Assembly: GCA_003165595.1 (NCBI GenBank)
Contig: PLWQ01000039.1
Span: forward strand, 15,892 to 79,891
Reading direction: 5' to 3'
Length of the DNA: 64,000 bases
From: Fibrobacterota bacterium
Lineage (GTDB): Bacteria; Fibrobacterota; Chitinivibrionia; Chitinivibrionales; FEN-1185
Positions 8,978 to 17,663 of this stretch are shown in pieces. The notes under the pieces are model-generated. The model did no database searches. It was not told the origin of the DNA and saw only the letters and a list, made by a program, of their open reading frames with translations. Position numbers and translations under genes: made by a program. How positions within the stretch are numbered: the stretch's first letter is position 1; each line of letters opens with the position of its first letter.

Positions 8978-9049
8978 GACTCTGATAAAATCATTTGAAG
9001 TGAAGAACCACGAAGCAAACCGCGGGGTTAGCGCAACCTGTGGGATTCA

Positions 9050-9165
9050 ATTTTGGATTGCTGAGCGGGTGAAGCGTGGAAAAAGGAGCGAGAATCGAGA
9101 AGTGAGAATAAATCAACGCGCCGATTTGTTTCCTACTCGCACCTGGTTCTCCCGGGTGCGCGCAC
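9050..9165. repeat. Dispersed repeat, inverted relative to the copy at 21409-21535
   Basis: The stretch CTGAGCGGGTGAAGCGTGG, AAAAAGGAGCGAGAATCGAG and AATAAATCAAC reappears in reverse complement around 21409-21535. It is non-coding and intergenic in both places. It accounts for most of the gap after 8977. Confidence 0.6.
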
Positions 9166-9174
9166 CCAAGATAT

Positions 9175-9687
9175 CTAGCCCTTCCTTGCCGCCGGTCTCA
9201 AATGCTCGGCAATAAACCATTTGTACCTGATTCCCAATAATACAAAATTCCAGTCTCTTGGCCTGGCAATTGCAAAGTCGGTGAAGTTGAACCTTGACGT
9301 ATCTGCATTGAAATTGTCTCTTACTCGTAATTTGATTTGTCTCTTCATTGGATTATGAAAGTCCTTTTCCTGGATGATCTGGCAAAATCTTCTGTTTCGA
9401 TAGGTATTCCATAATGCGGATCTTGGATTGAGCGAAACTATTGTAAAGCCGTTTATGCCCGGCAATTTGATATCCCGGTCGTTCATGAAAACCGGGATAG
9501 TATCTTTCCAAACGCGTAGCATCTCTTTGTCTTCTTCCTGAATCCAAACCTTTAATATTTCCGCATACCAGTGTTGTTTGCTGAAGATCGGATACGAATA
9601 ACTGGTAAATACCCTTGTTCCAAAATACCAATGACAAAAGAGGATTACTAGGGACAGTATGATTAAAACAATGTTCTTTTTAGTCAA
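9175..9687 (-). CDS. Membrane-anchored protein of unknown function
   Basis: 170 residues starting at a TTG with GAGAGGATACC directly upstream. One N-terminal hydrophobic segment (NIVLIILSLVILFCHWYFG) should anchor it in the inner membrane, leaving about 145 mostly charged residues outside. I do not recognise a family. The tail is Arg/Lys-rich (ARPRDWN, RPAARKG). It stands alone between the repeat at 9050 and the thiM-thiE operon on the same strand, and is separated from thiE by hairpins, so it probably has its own promoter. Confidence 0.55.
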   Translation of the reverse strand: MTKKNIVLIILSLVILFCHWYFGTRVFTSYSYPIFSKQHWYAEILKVWIQEEDKEMLRVWKDTIPVFMNDRDIKLPGINGFTIVSLNPRSALWNTYRNRRFCQIIQEKDFHNPMKRQIKLRVRDNFNADTSRFNFTDFAIARPRDWNFVLLGIRYKWFIAEHLRPAARKG

Positions 9688-9784
9688 GGTATCCTCTCAA
9701 AGCAATGTCGCGGGTAAACTGCCTGCCAGCAACAAACAACTACGGCCAAAGGCCGTGGCATTATTTCACCCCTGAAAGGGTTGG

Positions 9785-9810
9785 AATAAAGAAAAGCCGC
9801 GTCAAGCGGC
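9785..9810 (-). terminator. Rho-independent terminator after thiE
   Basis: On the minus strand GCCGC-TTGAC-GCGGC is followed by TTTTCTTTATT, 60 bases past the thiE stop codon. Stem arms are at 9806-9810 and 9796-9800. Confidence 0.6.
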
Positions 9811-9869
9811 AGCGACAAAACTCCCAAAGGGATTTCCGCTAATCCTTTGCGCCGGCAATGAGTTGATCG

Positions 9870-10493
9870 CTAACAAGATTTTGTCTTGTTTCTTAATTCC
9901 ACCGCGGCGTCCCGAGGATGAATTGCCGAACATATTGCTGACGCAACTGCTATTCCATTTGCGCCGGCCTGCATGACAGCGGCTGCATTATCTTTGTTTA
10001 TGCCGCCTATGGCCACAGCCGGATGTTTGGTCACTGCCATTACCTGGCGAATTCCTTCAAGACCGAAAGGCTTAGCCGTATCGGTCTTGGTGGCTGTATC
10101 GAAAACGGGAGATATGCCGACATAATCCACATCCATCGCATTGGCCTCGCGCACCTGCTCCATATTTTCCACCGAAAGTCCGATGATTTTTTCTTTGCCA
10201 AACAGTCGACGGGCCATTGCGTAGGGTATGTCGCTTTGTCCGATATGGAGTCCGTCCGCGCCGGCGGCCAGGGCTACATCCAACCGGTCATTGATAATCA
10301 GAGGCACCTGGTGCGGGGCAAGTTTCTGTTTCAGCCTCAGGGCAAGTTCGATAAATTGACGTGTGCTGCAATCCTTCTCGCGCACCTGCACCGCCGTCAC
10401 GCCTCCTTTTACGGCTTCTTCGACAATCCATTCAATGTTCCGCCCCAACGAGGCCGGCCGGTCGGTGACCAGATATAACCTCAAATCAAACAT
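9870..10493 (-). CDS. thiE: Thiamine phosphate synthase
   Basis: 207 residues, the usual ThiE length. It joins hydroxymethylpyrimidine diphosphate to thiazole phosphate to give thiamine phosphate. Visible family features are QVREKD near residue 37, LIINDRLDVALAAGADGLHIGQ (loop binding pyrophosphate and metal), VDYVGISPVFDTATKTD and VAIGGINKDNA in the phosphate-binding end of a TIM barrel. The gene starts 3 nt after the thiM stop codon, so the two are co-translated as a salvage operon. No thiD or thiamine-pyrophosphate riboswitch was seen nearby. Confidence 0.97.
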   Translation of the reverse strand: MFDLRLYLVTDRPASLGRNIEWIVEEAVKGGVTAVQVREKDCSTRQFIELALRLKQKLAPHQVPLIINDRLDVALAAGADGLHIGQSDIPYAMARRLFGKEKIIGLSVENMEQVREANAMDVDYVGISPVFDTATKTDTAKPFGLEGIRQVMAVTKHPAVAIGGINKDNAAAVMQAGANGIAVASAICSAIHPRDAAVELRNKTKSC

Positions 10494-10496
10494 GTC

Positions 10497-11291
10497 TTAT
10501 CCATTTTGTGCCCGTTGCGCCAGGACTTCGGGCGTCAGGTTATACAATGCATCCAAAAAGTAAAGTTGCATCGTGCCGGGGCCTTCGGCTTTTTGAGCAG
10601 CCAGTTCGCCAGCAACACCCATAACCGTCATGGCATGTGTAGCAGCCTCCACGAGATCGGAATTTACAGCGGCAAAAGCGCCGACAATGGCGGAGGCAGT
10701 GCAACCCATGCCGGTTACTTTTGACATGAGCGCCGAACCATTTCTTACCGAGCGAACGATTTTTCCGTCGGTTATAAAATCTTCTTTTCCGCTTATCACA
10801 ACAATTGCCCCTGTTTCTCGCGCCAAACGCGTACCAGCGTCCAAAGCCGAGTTGGACGAAATCGTGCTGTCAACTCCTTTCGTGGAGGCGGTTCCTTTCG
10901 CCAACGACATTATTTCGGAGGCGTTTCCCCGGATAATGGATGGTTTACAAACACTTATTATGGAGGCAGCGACTCGATTCCGATAAGGAGTTGCTCCCGC
11001 GCCGACAGGATCGAAAACAACGGGAATTCCCTTTTCGCGAGCCGCATTTCCCGCAAGCAGCATCGACTCAACCCATTTTTCGCTCAGCGTTCCCATATTG
11101 ATTACAAGTGACAATGCGACGGCAACCATATCCTCGACTTCTTCAATAGCATGCGCCATCACCGGGGAGGCACCAATTGCCAATAGTGCATTGGCCGTAC
11201 TGTTCATCACCACATAATTGGTGATACTGTGTACCAGCGGCGCTTTTTCGCGCACCAGTTTCAGGTCGGCGATCAATTTTGTTTTGTCCAT
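10497..11291 (-). CDS. thiM: Hydroxyethylthiazole kinase
   Basis: 264 residues from the ATG at 11291; a TTG at 11327 would add 12 residues with no family counterpart. ThiM phosphorylates 4-methyl-5-(2-hydroxyethyl)thiazole with ATP, feeding ThiE. Family signatures are VHSITNYVVMNSTANALLA, GASPVMAH, VFDPVGAGATPYR, IRGNASEI, GVDSTISS and SKVTGMGCTASAIVGAF, which carries the active-site Cys, then EGPGTMQLYFLDALY near the end. It is followed directly by thiE. The upstream DNA lacks a recognisable TPP riboswitch, so how the pair is regulated is not visible. Confidence 0.97.
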   Translation of the reverse strand: MDKTKLIADLKLVREKAPLVHSITNYVVMNSTANALLAIGASPVMAHAIEEVEDMVAVALSLVINMGTLSEKWVESMLLAGNAAREKGIPVVFDPVGAGATPYRNRVAASIISVCKPSIIRGNASEIMSLAKGTASTKGVDSTISSNSALDAGTRLARETGAIVVISGKEDFITDGKIVRSVRNGSALMSKVTGMGCTASAIVGAFAAVNSDLVEAATHAMTVMGVAGELAAQKAEGPGTMQLYFLDALYNLTPEVLAQRAQNG

Positions 11292-11395
11292 ATTCGCTTC
11301 TATTGCTAAGGTATGGCTAGTTTGCAAGTGATAAGCCCGTCAACTTCCGAACTGCAAACGAGGTTATTACTCCGGCAACTAAATATACACAATAC

Positions 11396-11456
11396 CGCTC
11401 GTCCTGAGCTTGTCGAAGGATGAGCGTTCATGGTTCGACACGCTCACCACGAACGG
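11396..11456. repeat. Dispersed palindromic repeat upstream of thiM
   Basis: CGCTCGTCC/GGATGAGCG form a stem (11396-11426) followed by TGGTTCGACACGCTCACCAC. A related TGGTTCGACGGGCTCACCAC occurs at 56872-56891. This style of repeat (CTGAGCTTGTCGAAGG) is widespread in bacterial intergenic DNA. It lies in the 408-bp gap between thiM and the plus-strand lipoprotein gene; nothing else clear is seen there. Confidence 0.65.
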
Positions 11457-11699
11457 ATATTTGTTCTTACACATATTTAATCGCCGGATGCAATTAGTTC
11501 TCACGGAAGAGAAGATTCCGCAGATTTATAGATTTTGACAATGGCTGGCGGGAATACCTATATTTTTGCAAAGCTGTTCGTACTGCCGCGTGCAGAAGCG
11601 CGAAAAGAGGCAAGAATTGAGTGTCTGTAAGGAAATTATCTTCCCAGGTTCACCTGCACTCATAAAGGAAACCGTCTAGCTTTTGGAAAGGAATCCCTG

Positions 11700-12461
11700 A
11701 TGATCGACGCAGCATCACTTCGGACTTTTGGGGGATCGGCCCGGGTATTCTTTTTCGCGGCCGTAGTGCTCTCGGGGCTTCTGGCAAGCTGCAGCAGCCC
11801 CAAGAGCGGGGCCGCGGGCACCGGCTCAACGGGCAATTTGATTGTCAATGGAAACGCCGAAGCGGCGGTAGGTTCCGACGACGGAACGCCCGTTTCGACC
11901 CCGAACTGGGTATCGGCCGGCGAGGCCACCGCAGCCCAATATGCCGTGAATGGATGGCCTGCGCCAACAGACTCTGGTCCGGCGGATCGCGGATTGAACC
12001 TTTTTTCCGGCGGACCGGTCGACTCGGCATCATCGCTCACCCAAACCGTCAACGTGAGCCACTACGCCGGCTCGATCGACAAGAATCATGCCACCTACAA
12101 GTTGTCCGGCTGGCTGGGCGGCTATGCTGACCAGGGAGACAACGCGACGGTGACCGCTACTTTTCAGGACGCGCTGGGCAACCCCCTTGGCACCGGGAGC
12201 ATCGGTCCGGTCACGGCGAGCGACCGTTCGAACCAAACGGGGCTTTTGCCGCGGTCATCGGATGGCACTGTGCCGTCGGGAACGCGAAAAGTACTCGTTG
12301 TTATCTCCATGGTCCGCACCGACGGCACTGCGAACGACGGTTACGCCGACAATCTGTCATTTATATTCAGCGGCATAGACGCAAATTTGCTCGGCGAAGT
12401 CGCTCTCATCAAGACCGGTTGGCAAACTCCGCTGATGCTTGGCGCACCAACTGCTCCGTAA
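11700..12461 (+). CDS. Lipoprotein with carbohydrate-binding-like beta-sandwich
   Basis: 253 residues; ATG preceded by GGAAAGG. N-terminal hydrophobic stretch VFFFAAVVLSGLLASC ends in a lipobox (LLAS-C), then a Ser/Gly linker. The remaining domain begins NLIVNGNAEAA and ends GYADNLSFIF, the start and end motifs of galactose-binding-like 'choice-of-anchor' sandwich domains. It should therefore be a cell-surface or periplasmic lipoprotein that binds a ligand, perhaps a glycan. It lies 39 nt before A1 on the same strand and could form an operon with it. No enzymatic residues are recognisable. Confidence 0.7.
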   Translation: MIDAASLRTFGGSARVFFFAAVVLSGLLASCSSPKSGAAGTGSTGNLIVNGNAEAAVGSDDGTPVSTPNWVSAGEATAAQYAVNGWPAPTDSGPADRGLNLFSGGPVDSASSLTQTVNVSHYAGSIDKNHATYKLSGWLGGYADQGDNATVTATFQDALGNPLGTGSIGPVTASDRSNQTGLLPRSSDGTVPSGTRKVLVVISMVRTDGTANDGYADNLSFIFSGIDANLLGEVALIKTGWQTPLMLGAPTAP

Positions 12462-12500
12462 ACGAAAGCAGCGTTTTTCTTAAGAAGAAGGGGGTCATCT

Positions 12501-14210
12501 ATGCACAACATGAAATTTCCAGAACAATTATTGCTGATGGCAGGCCTTGTTTGTTGCGCCTTCGGCCAGACTGTCATCCAATCGAACATTTCCGGCACTG
12601 TAACCGACGGCCACGGGAATCCGCGCTCCGGAGCAATTGTAGTGTTGCTGAACGCGGGACTCATCGACTCAACTGATGCCGACGGAGATTTCACGCTCGC
12701 AGGCGATGTCGGCGTGAAACAGCGGCTTTCCGCCGCACTTGCGAAAAACGAAGTGGGTGTGCGCGGCGGTAAGCTCTACTTTACGATTCATTATGCAAAT
12801 ACGCCGGTTGCGGTTGAAATATTCGATTACCGGGGCAGAATGCTTTTCAATATGCCGCCCGTGGATTTTCTGCCCGGCAGCCATTGCATATCAATCGTCT
12901 CTCCACAATCTCCGGCGATCGCTGTAAGCGCAATCGCCCGGGTCACCATCGGCCGGAATGAAAAGATCCTTCGTTTCCCCGGCTTTGGTTCCGCGTTCGC
13001 ACAATCCGCATCCGTTTCCGGGCAGCCTGCATATCTTGCAAAGACCCAGGCCGTGGTTGACACGCTGCTGGTGTCCGACTACAATTCCCTGACTGTGAGA
13101 GTTCCCATCACCGATTACACGACGTCCTCGCTGCAGATAGCTGTTCCAAACGACAACCGCACCGATAAGCTGATTCTCAACGACGTCATAAAAGCAGGAA
13201 ATGGCGACGGGCTGGTAATGCGATCCACCGACGAACTCTACCGGGCCCCGGGCGGGGATTCGGGCACGACCATGTCGTTTATGGGATTACGATCAATCGA
13301 ACTGCCCGATTTCGTGAATGTCGATTACGTGCAATTTTCAATGCCCAACAGCGCGTATTCCGACCGGATCGTCTATAGCTGGGAGTTTCTTCCGATCAAC
13401 TGGTCGATCGACTCGTTTACCATCGTCGTCACTGCTAACGGCCTGGACACCATCGATCCAACCCAGGTGCTGCATCTGCTGTACGGCGCGGACACGGGCA
13501 ACAAAACCGATACGTTTACCATGAACCTGTATCCCGGTGATCTCCACGCGCTTCTTGGCAGATGCAAAACCGCGGTTCCCGGTTTCGATACAATGCCGGT
13601 GCACAATTTCTTCGCGGCAAATGGAATCAATCAATACGTCGATTTGCTTCGCTTGGCATACACCCAGTCGGCTCAGACTGCGTATTACCGATACCTGTGC
13701 GTGGTTTTTTCCACCGCGCAGGCCTGTATTGAGTTGACAAGGGTCCTTCCTTCACATTTGGCAAAGACCAGAGTCCTGCCTTCGCATTTGGCAAAACGAA
13801 CCGGGGAATTCGGCCCGACCACCATTGCGGAGGACCTGCTGAAGGCAATGCTGGCAAGCGTGATCAAAGATATTATTCGCGACCTGCTTGCAAAACCGCC
13901 CTCAGGAATCGGCGCATTGCTCTGTGAAGGCGCGGACGCGAGCTGGGATGAATGCAAATATCAATATGTACAGTTTCCGGAAACCCCCACGGGCTCCGTG
14001 CCGTCCGATGCAATAGACAAATGCATGAACATCTGTGCATGGGTGACGCTCGGATGTTTTACGAATATTTGCATGCCCATGAGCCTTGAAGAAGCCGAGG
14101 CGGGGGACTTGAAACAGCAGCTCGCTGCTTTTGATCTGAAGTATTTCGGGGGAGGAACCTTTGGCCCCGGGGGCGTTTTAACAAAGAAGATCCAGAAACG
14201 ACTGCGGTAA
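12501..14210 (+). CDS. 'Family A' secreted protein A1 (carboxypeptidase-regulatory N-terminus, Cys-rich C-terminus)
   Basis: 569 residues; AAGGGGG precedes the ATG. Signal peptide to about residue 22, then a carboxypeptidase-regulatory-like sandwich (NISGTVTDGHGNPRSGA) into which a FlgD-like module is inserted (VAVEIFDYRGRMLFNMPP ... LPGSHCISI), returning at AVVDTLLVSDYNSL. A middle domain contains STDELYRAPGGDSGTTMSF, and a Cys-rich C-terminal region contains LLCEGADASWDECKY, DKCMNICAW and FTNICMPMS. It ends GGGTFGPGGVLTKK-QKRLR. A close homologue of equal length is A2 (45008-46720), and both are near a family B gene. Residues 413-432 carry a doubled TRVLPSHLAK. I know of no described function. 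Confidence 0.75.
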   Translation: MHNMKFPEQLLLMAGLVCCAFGQTVIQSNISGTVTDGHGNPRSGAIVVLLNAGLIDSTDADGDFTLAGDVGVKQRLSAALAKNEVGVRGGKLYFTIHYANTPVAVEIFDYRGRMLFNMPPVDFLPGSHCISIVSPQSPAIAVSAIARVTIGRNEKILRFPGFGSAFAQSASVSGQPAYLAKTQAVVDTLLVSDYNSLTVRVPITDYTTSSLQIAVPNDNRTDKLILNDVIKAGNGDGLVMRSTDELYRAPGGDSGTTMSFMGLRSIELPDFVNVDYVQFSMPNSAYSDRIVYSWEFLPINWSIDSFTIVVTANGLDTIDPTQVLHLLYGADTGNKTDTFTMNLYPGDLHALLGRCKTAVPGFDTMPVHNFFAANGINQYVDLLRLAYTQSAQTAYYRYLCVVFSTAQACIELTRVLPSHLAKTRVLPSHLAKRTGEFGPTTIAEDLLKAMLASVIKDIIRDLLAKPPSGIGALLCEGADASWDECKYQYVQFPETPTGSVPSDAIDKCMNICAWVTLGCFTNICMPMSLEEAEAGDLKQQLAAFDLKYFGGGTFGPGGVLTKKIQKRLR

Positions 14211-14252
14211 GTATTGTCTTTCAGCTGCACGGGCTCAGCGATCCAAACGCGT

Positions 14253-14831
14253 ATGCAGTTCGAAATCGTGTCCGCAACTCTTTTTCTGCAAATAGCCTTG
14301 CTGGTAGCAGTCGTCTGCGCCACGGTGTTGATCGTGGCCTTTTCCGTTTTCAACGGCATCTCTCCCATGCCTTCCTCCCGAAAAGCATTGGCAGCGGTCC
14401 TGGAATTAATAAAGGAAGCCGACACCGGCGGCAGCATTGTTGACCTCGGCTCGGGTTGGGGAACATTGTGTTTCGCTGTTGCGGCCGCATTTCCGGACAG
14501 GGAGGTGTGCGGGTATGAGAATTCCCCTGTTCCCTACATTTATTGTCTTTTGATCAACGCGCTGGTGAGGCGGAGAAATCTGCGATTTGTCCGTCGAAAC
14601 TTCTATGCAGTGCCGCTTCACGAGGCCGGCCTGGTGCTCTGCTATTTGTATTCCGGGGCCATGGTAAGGCTTAAATCGAAATTTGAGAACGAACTGCGTG
14701 CCGGCACGGTGGTCGTGAGCAACACCTTTGCCGTGCCGCTCTGGAAACCGCGAGGGGTCGTTGAGTTGAGGGATATGTACCGCTCGAAAACCTATTTGTA
14801 TGTTACCGGCAATGCGGCCCGTAACCTATGA
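14253..14831 (+). CDS. Membrane-anchored SAM-dependent methyltransferase (FAM173/ATPSCKMT-like)
   Basis: 192 residues from the ATG at 14253; a TTG at 14214 is possible and no start has a strong ribosome site. One N-terminal transmembrane helix (FLQIALLVAVVCATVLIVAF) is followed by a class I SAM fold: VDLGSGWGTLCFAVA (motif I), VCGYENSPVPYIYC (acidic end of strand 2) and LVLCYLYSGAMVRLKSKFEN, then GTVVVSNTFAVPLWKP. This layout, with a helix, a DLGSG motif and a late 'FxxPxW', resembles the FAM173 lysine-methyltransferase family. It lies 42 nt after A1 on the same strand, suggesting co-expression. The substrate is unknown. Confidence 0.8.
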   Translation: MQFEIVSATLFLQIALLVAVVCATVLIVAFSVFNGISPMPSSRKALAAVLELIKEADTGGSIVDLGSGWGTLCFAVAAAFPDREVCGYENSPVPYIYCLLINALVRRRNLRFVRRNFYAVPLHEAGLVLCYLYSGAMVRLKSKFENELRAGTVVVSNTFAVPLWKPRGVVELRDMYRSKTYLYVTGNAARNL

Positions 14832-15031
14832 AAAATCTTCGCTTGAAGATTCTGTTCATACGCTGTGAGTCACTGCTGACAAACGGTATGTTGACTAACA
14901 CGTAATTAGAGGCACCGGGCAAATTCTGTAGTTGAGTTTTGCGTTAGTTGGACTGGAGGCCGTGGCCGAGCCCGCAAGGAGAACGACCCGAGCGCAGCGA
15001 GGGAAACGCCCAATGCATTATGTTGTTATTG

Positions 15032-16288
15032 TCAATTGATCTTCGAGAGATTGTACAGGGTATACTTGACGATCCTCATGAGCTGCGGAAAGGACGCGAT
15101 GTCCTGGTTGTGGTAATTGGTCCACAAGAATCGCCCCCTGCCGAGATAATTCTCGATAATAACCCCGCTCTGCGGGCTGCGGTTCTTTATGGCCCCCATC
15201 ACGCGCGCATCCGGAGGCAGATCGGAGAACGTTTCGTATCCTGTCAACATCCTGCCGCCGTTGTCGGTGGACTGCCACGCAATCCGGGTGTATCCGACGT
15301 TGGCGGCCATTGCGGTGTCGAGGATGATCAGCGTATCGGCAGGCTGCTGGTCGCCGTCGTCGATATTCTGGTAGTACGGGGCGAATATCGACTCCAGGGC
15401 GAAATATCCCCAATGACCTCCGTACACGACCCCGCCCTGCTCAATGTAATGACTCATGGCCACATAAAGTGAGGTACCGCCAAGGTCCGCGGGGATTTCC
15501 GGAGCGATGCAATCGAGGAACACCATGCCGTACTGCACCAGGATGTTGTATGCTTGCACGGTGTCAGAATCGGCGCGCGCGGCAAAGGTGTCGACCGACA
15601 TGGTGTCGAATTTTGTAAACCCGATTGCCGGGAGCAGCACCTCAATTGATTCCGCAGGGGCCTTGAGGACCAGTAGCTTGACGGATGAGTTCTGCGAAAG
15701 GCGAAGCACGGGTGCCGTGACCGCGGTGTCGCCGGAAGAAATCCGGACCGAACCCTGCGCGCCGAAAATGCCCAGACGCGCGGAAACGGTTCTCGTTCCG
15801 GCAAAAGCGTAGACCACGGCTTTCCCGTAGAAATTCGAAACAGCCGTGTCGGACGCCCCGTCGATCCAGATGCGCACGCCGCCGAAAGGCTGTCCCTGCG
15901 GATCGTCGACCGTCACGCCCACCGGTACCGTTTGCGCCGGGCCGAGAATTACCGGCGAAAGGACCGTAGCGCTGTCGACGGCGGGAACCGTTTCATCGCG
16001 GCTGACAGCGAGCATCCCGGATTGCGCTTCCAGAACCTGGCTGCCGGACGGCGAGGTGAGGGTCGCCCTGCCGAGGCTGTCGGTGATCACCGTGTCGCTT
16101 TGCCCGTCAAACCAGACCTTGACGCCTTTGCTCGGCTGACCCGCGGAATCGACCACGGTGATCTTTACCGTATATTCCTGCACCTTCGGCGCTGCCGGAT
16201 TGGGATTTTTTTTGCCGCATCCGACGATCACGCAGACTGACGCGACAAACGCCACAAGAACCATTGTCAAAGATCGTTGCGTGCTCAC
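15032..16288 (-). CDS. 'Family B' lipoprotein B1 (two Ig-like repeats plus GATase/ThuA-like domain)
   Basis: 418 residues from a GTG at 16288 with AAGGA six bases upstream. Lipobox CVIVGC (Cys after about 22 residues). Two carboxypeptidase-regulatory-like repeats follow, with the shared pattern G-V-K/R-V/I-W-x-D-G-x-S-D-T. The C-terminal half (about 220-418) looks like a glutamine-amidotransferase/ThuA-like fold: YGMVFLDC, YIEQGGVVYGGHWGYFALES, IAWQSTDNGG and GRGRFLWTNYHNQD. No clear catalytic Cys-His-Glu triad was found, so it may be a binding domain. Homologue B2 is at 46814-48064. B1 converges on A1 and the methyltransferase gene. Confidence 0.7.
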   Translation of the reverse strand: MSTQRSLTMVLVAFVASVCVIVGCGKKNPNPAAPKVQEYTVKITVVDSAGQPSKGVKVWFDGQSDTVITDSLGRATLTSPSGSQVLEAQSGMLAVSRDETVPAVDSATVLSPVILGPAQTVPVGVTVDDPQGQPFGGVRIWIDGASDTAVSNFYGKAVVYAFAGTRTVSARLGIFGAQGSVRISSGDTAVTAPVLRLSQNSSVKLLVLKAPAESIEVLLPAIGFTKFDTMSVDTFAARADSDTVQAYNILVQYGMVFLDCIAPEIPADLGGTSLYVAMSHYIEQGGVVYGGHWGYFALESIFAPYYQNIDDGDQQPADTLIILDTAMAANVGYTRIAWQSTDNGGRMLTGYETFSDLPPDARVMGAIKNRSPQSGVIIENYLGRGRFLWTNYHNQDIASFPQLMRIVKYTLYNLSKIN

Positions 16289-16416
16289 ACTTGTTCCTTC
16301 CGCAAAAGTGTTTGGTACTTCACTTGTTTCCACAAGATCGGCTAGTCTTGTAATGGCTAAAGAATAGCCATCAAAGATACTGCTTTCTTGAAAGGATAAG
16401 AACGATTCGTGTTCGC

Positions 16417-17004
16417 CTAAAGAGCCCTGATTGCAACCTGTGTTACCTCACTAACCTGATTCATGAGTGCTTTGTAGCTATGAGTTGTTCTATTGTTGAG
16501 ATAAAACAGGAGAATACCATGCAGCGCCAATTTATGGAACTCCTGTGCCTGCGAAGACGCGCCCTGTGTGTTTTTCTTCCGGTCCACAATAGTCTTCCAC
16601 CTCTGTTCGACAAGAGAATCGAATAGCGCATCAATTGCATTCACGTTGGACTTTGCCGTGGATATCTTGCTTGCCTTCTCCTGGAAGAAAAGGTCAAAAA
16701 TCCCCGGGTATTGGACAAAGAATTTAGTATAGCTGCTGCTTATGGCAATGAGCGCCTTTTCTCCGGAGAGAGCGCTCGGGACTTCCTTTGCCACGAATTC
16801 TCTGCATTCAGCCATGAAATCTTCGACGCAGCTGAAGATCAGATCTCTGATATCCTTGAAATAGTTGTACATCGTCGCATAGGAGTATCCCGCACGCTCC
16901 GCAACATTTCTTGTGCTCACCACCGCAAGCCCCTCACCGCGTATTAACTCTTTTGCGGCGGTAAGGAAATAGCCCTTCATGCGTTCTTCCTGGATTGCTT
17001 TCAT
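16417..17004 (-). CDS. TetR/AcrR-family transcriptional regulator
   Basis: 195 residues from the ATG at 17004 (GGAG upstream), the normal TetR length; upstream in-frame codons look non-coding. The N-terminal helix-turn-helix is clear: AAKELIRGEGLAVVSTRNVA then ERAGYSYATMYNYFKD. The C-terminal ligand domain has no recognisable specificity. TetR proteins usually repress neighbouring or divergent genes and release DNA on ligand binding. The divergent neighbours are the two small genes at 17376 and 17664, and the downstream neighbour is B1. The target is unknown. Confidence 0.9.
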   Translation of the reverse strand: MKAIQEERMKGYFLTAAKELIRGEGLAVVSTRNVAERAGYSYATMYNYFKDIRDLIFSCVEDFMAECREFVAKEVPSALSGEKALIAISSSYTKFFVQYPGIFDLFFQEKASKISTAKSNVNAIDALFDSLVEQRWKTIVDRKKNTQGASSQAQEFHKLALHGILLFYLNNRTTHSYKALMNQVSEVTQVAIRAL

Positions 17005-17375
17005 CCGAACTCCACTCAGGTTAAAGGCATTCAGCAAATTAACACTATTAATATACTGAATGGTGTTCAACGAGGCAACACATTGCGCAAATATGTCGAA
17101 CGCTTGATCGAGAACGTTGAAGCGTATTTCCGACATGAACCGGCATACATACCGTTGCGCCTATGCCCTGAAAAAACTAGATATTTCGCGTTTCCAAGGC
17201 AACTTTTTCGCTGTCACCAGAAGCTCGGAGAAGGTGTAAACTCGTTGTCGAGGAGTGAGAGTGAAGGCGGCCCGTTGTGGCAGGATATTTGCAGTAACAT
17301 TTACCAGCACGAAGTGATTCGGGACGGAGCGAGGAATTTGTGACCACACCGTAACGTAACGTGAAGGAGGGGGCA
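17005..17375. promoter_or_regulatory. Divergent control region between TetR gene and small-gene pair
   Basis: 371 bp without a supported gene. It must carry the promoters of the TetR gene and of the small gene at 17376, so a TetR operator would be expected here. I could not pick out one convincing dyad by eye. Confidence 0.35.
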
Positions 17376-17549
17376 ATGGAACGAATGGATTCAAGCGAAA
17401 GAAGCGAGCTTCTGAGAGATATCAATGGCGATCAGCGAAACCTTGCGGAGTTGTCCGAGGCGATCATCACTGCGATGGAAACAGTGCTGGGATTCAAGGA
17501 AAAACTGCAGAGCCTTCTATCCGAACAGGAACCGGAAACGGCAGATTGA
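17376..17549 (+). CDS. 57-residue coiled-coil-like protein
   Basis: Starts at the ATG at 17376, three bases after GGAGGGGG; the codons before it overlap that ribosome site. The product is acidic and helical (ERSELLRDINGDQRNLAELS, TVLGFKEKLQSLLSEQEPE), without signal peptide or membrane segment. I do not recognise a family. It precedes the 153-residue gene at 17664 by 114 bp on the same strand and is divergent from the TetR gene, so the three may form a regulated unit. Confidence 0.5.
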   Translation: MERMDSSERSELLRDINGDQRNLAELSEAIITAMETVLGFKEKLQSLLSEQEPETAD

Positions 17550-17663
17550 CAGAGGCCATTGCCCGATCGGGGCGAAACCGCCCGGCTCGGGCACAACTCG
17601 AAGAACCGGGTCCCACATAGGGACAAACCGGCGTCATACATAATGAAATATGAGGAGGTTTCT

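Noticed and set aside
9738-9753. Hairpin CTACGGCC-AAA-GGCCGTGG as a specific regulatory site
   Set aside because: Similar hairpins occur at 39635, 41319 and 53516. It is probably a terminator or common repeat rather than a unique site.
11292-11699. TPP riboswitch upstream of thiM
   Set aside because: I looked for the CTGAGA and GCGNAGGGA-type boxes on the minus strand and found none. Only a dispersed repeat is present.
14948-15472. Open frame on the plus strand opposite B1
   Set aside because: It overlaps the B1 coding frame throughout and has no ribosome site; B1 has clear lipoprotein and repeat motifs, so this is a shadow frame.
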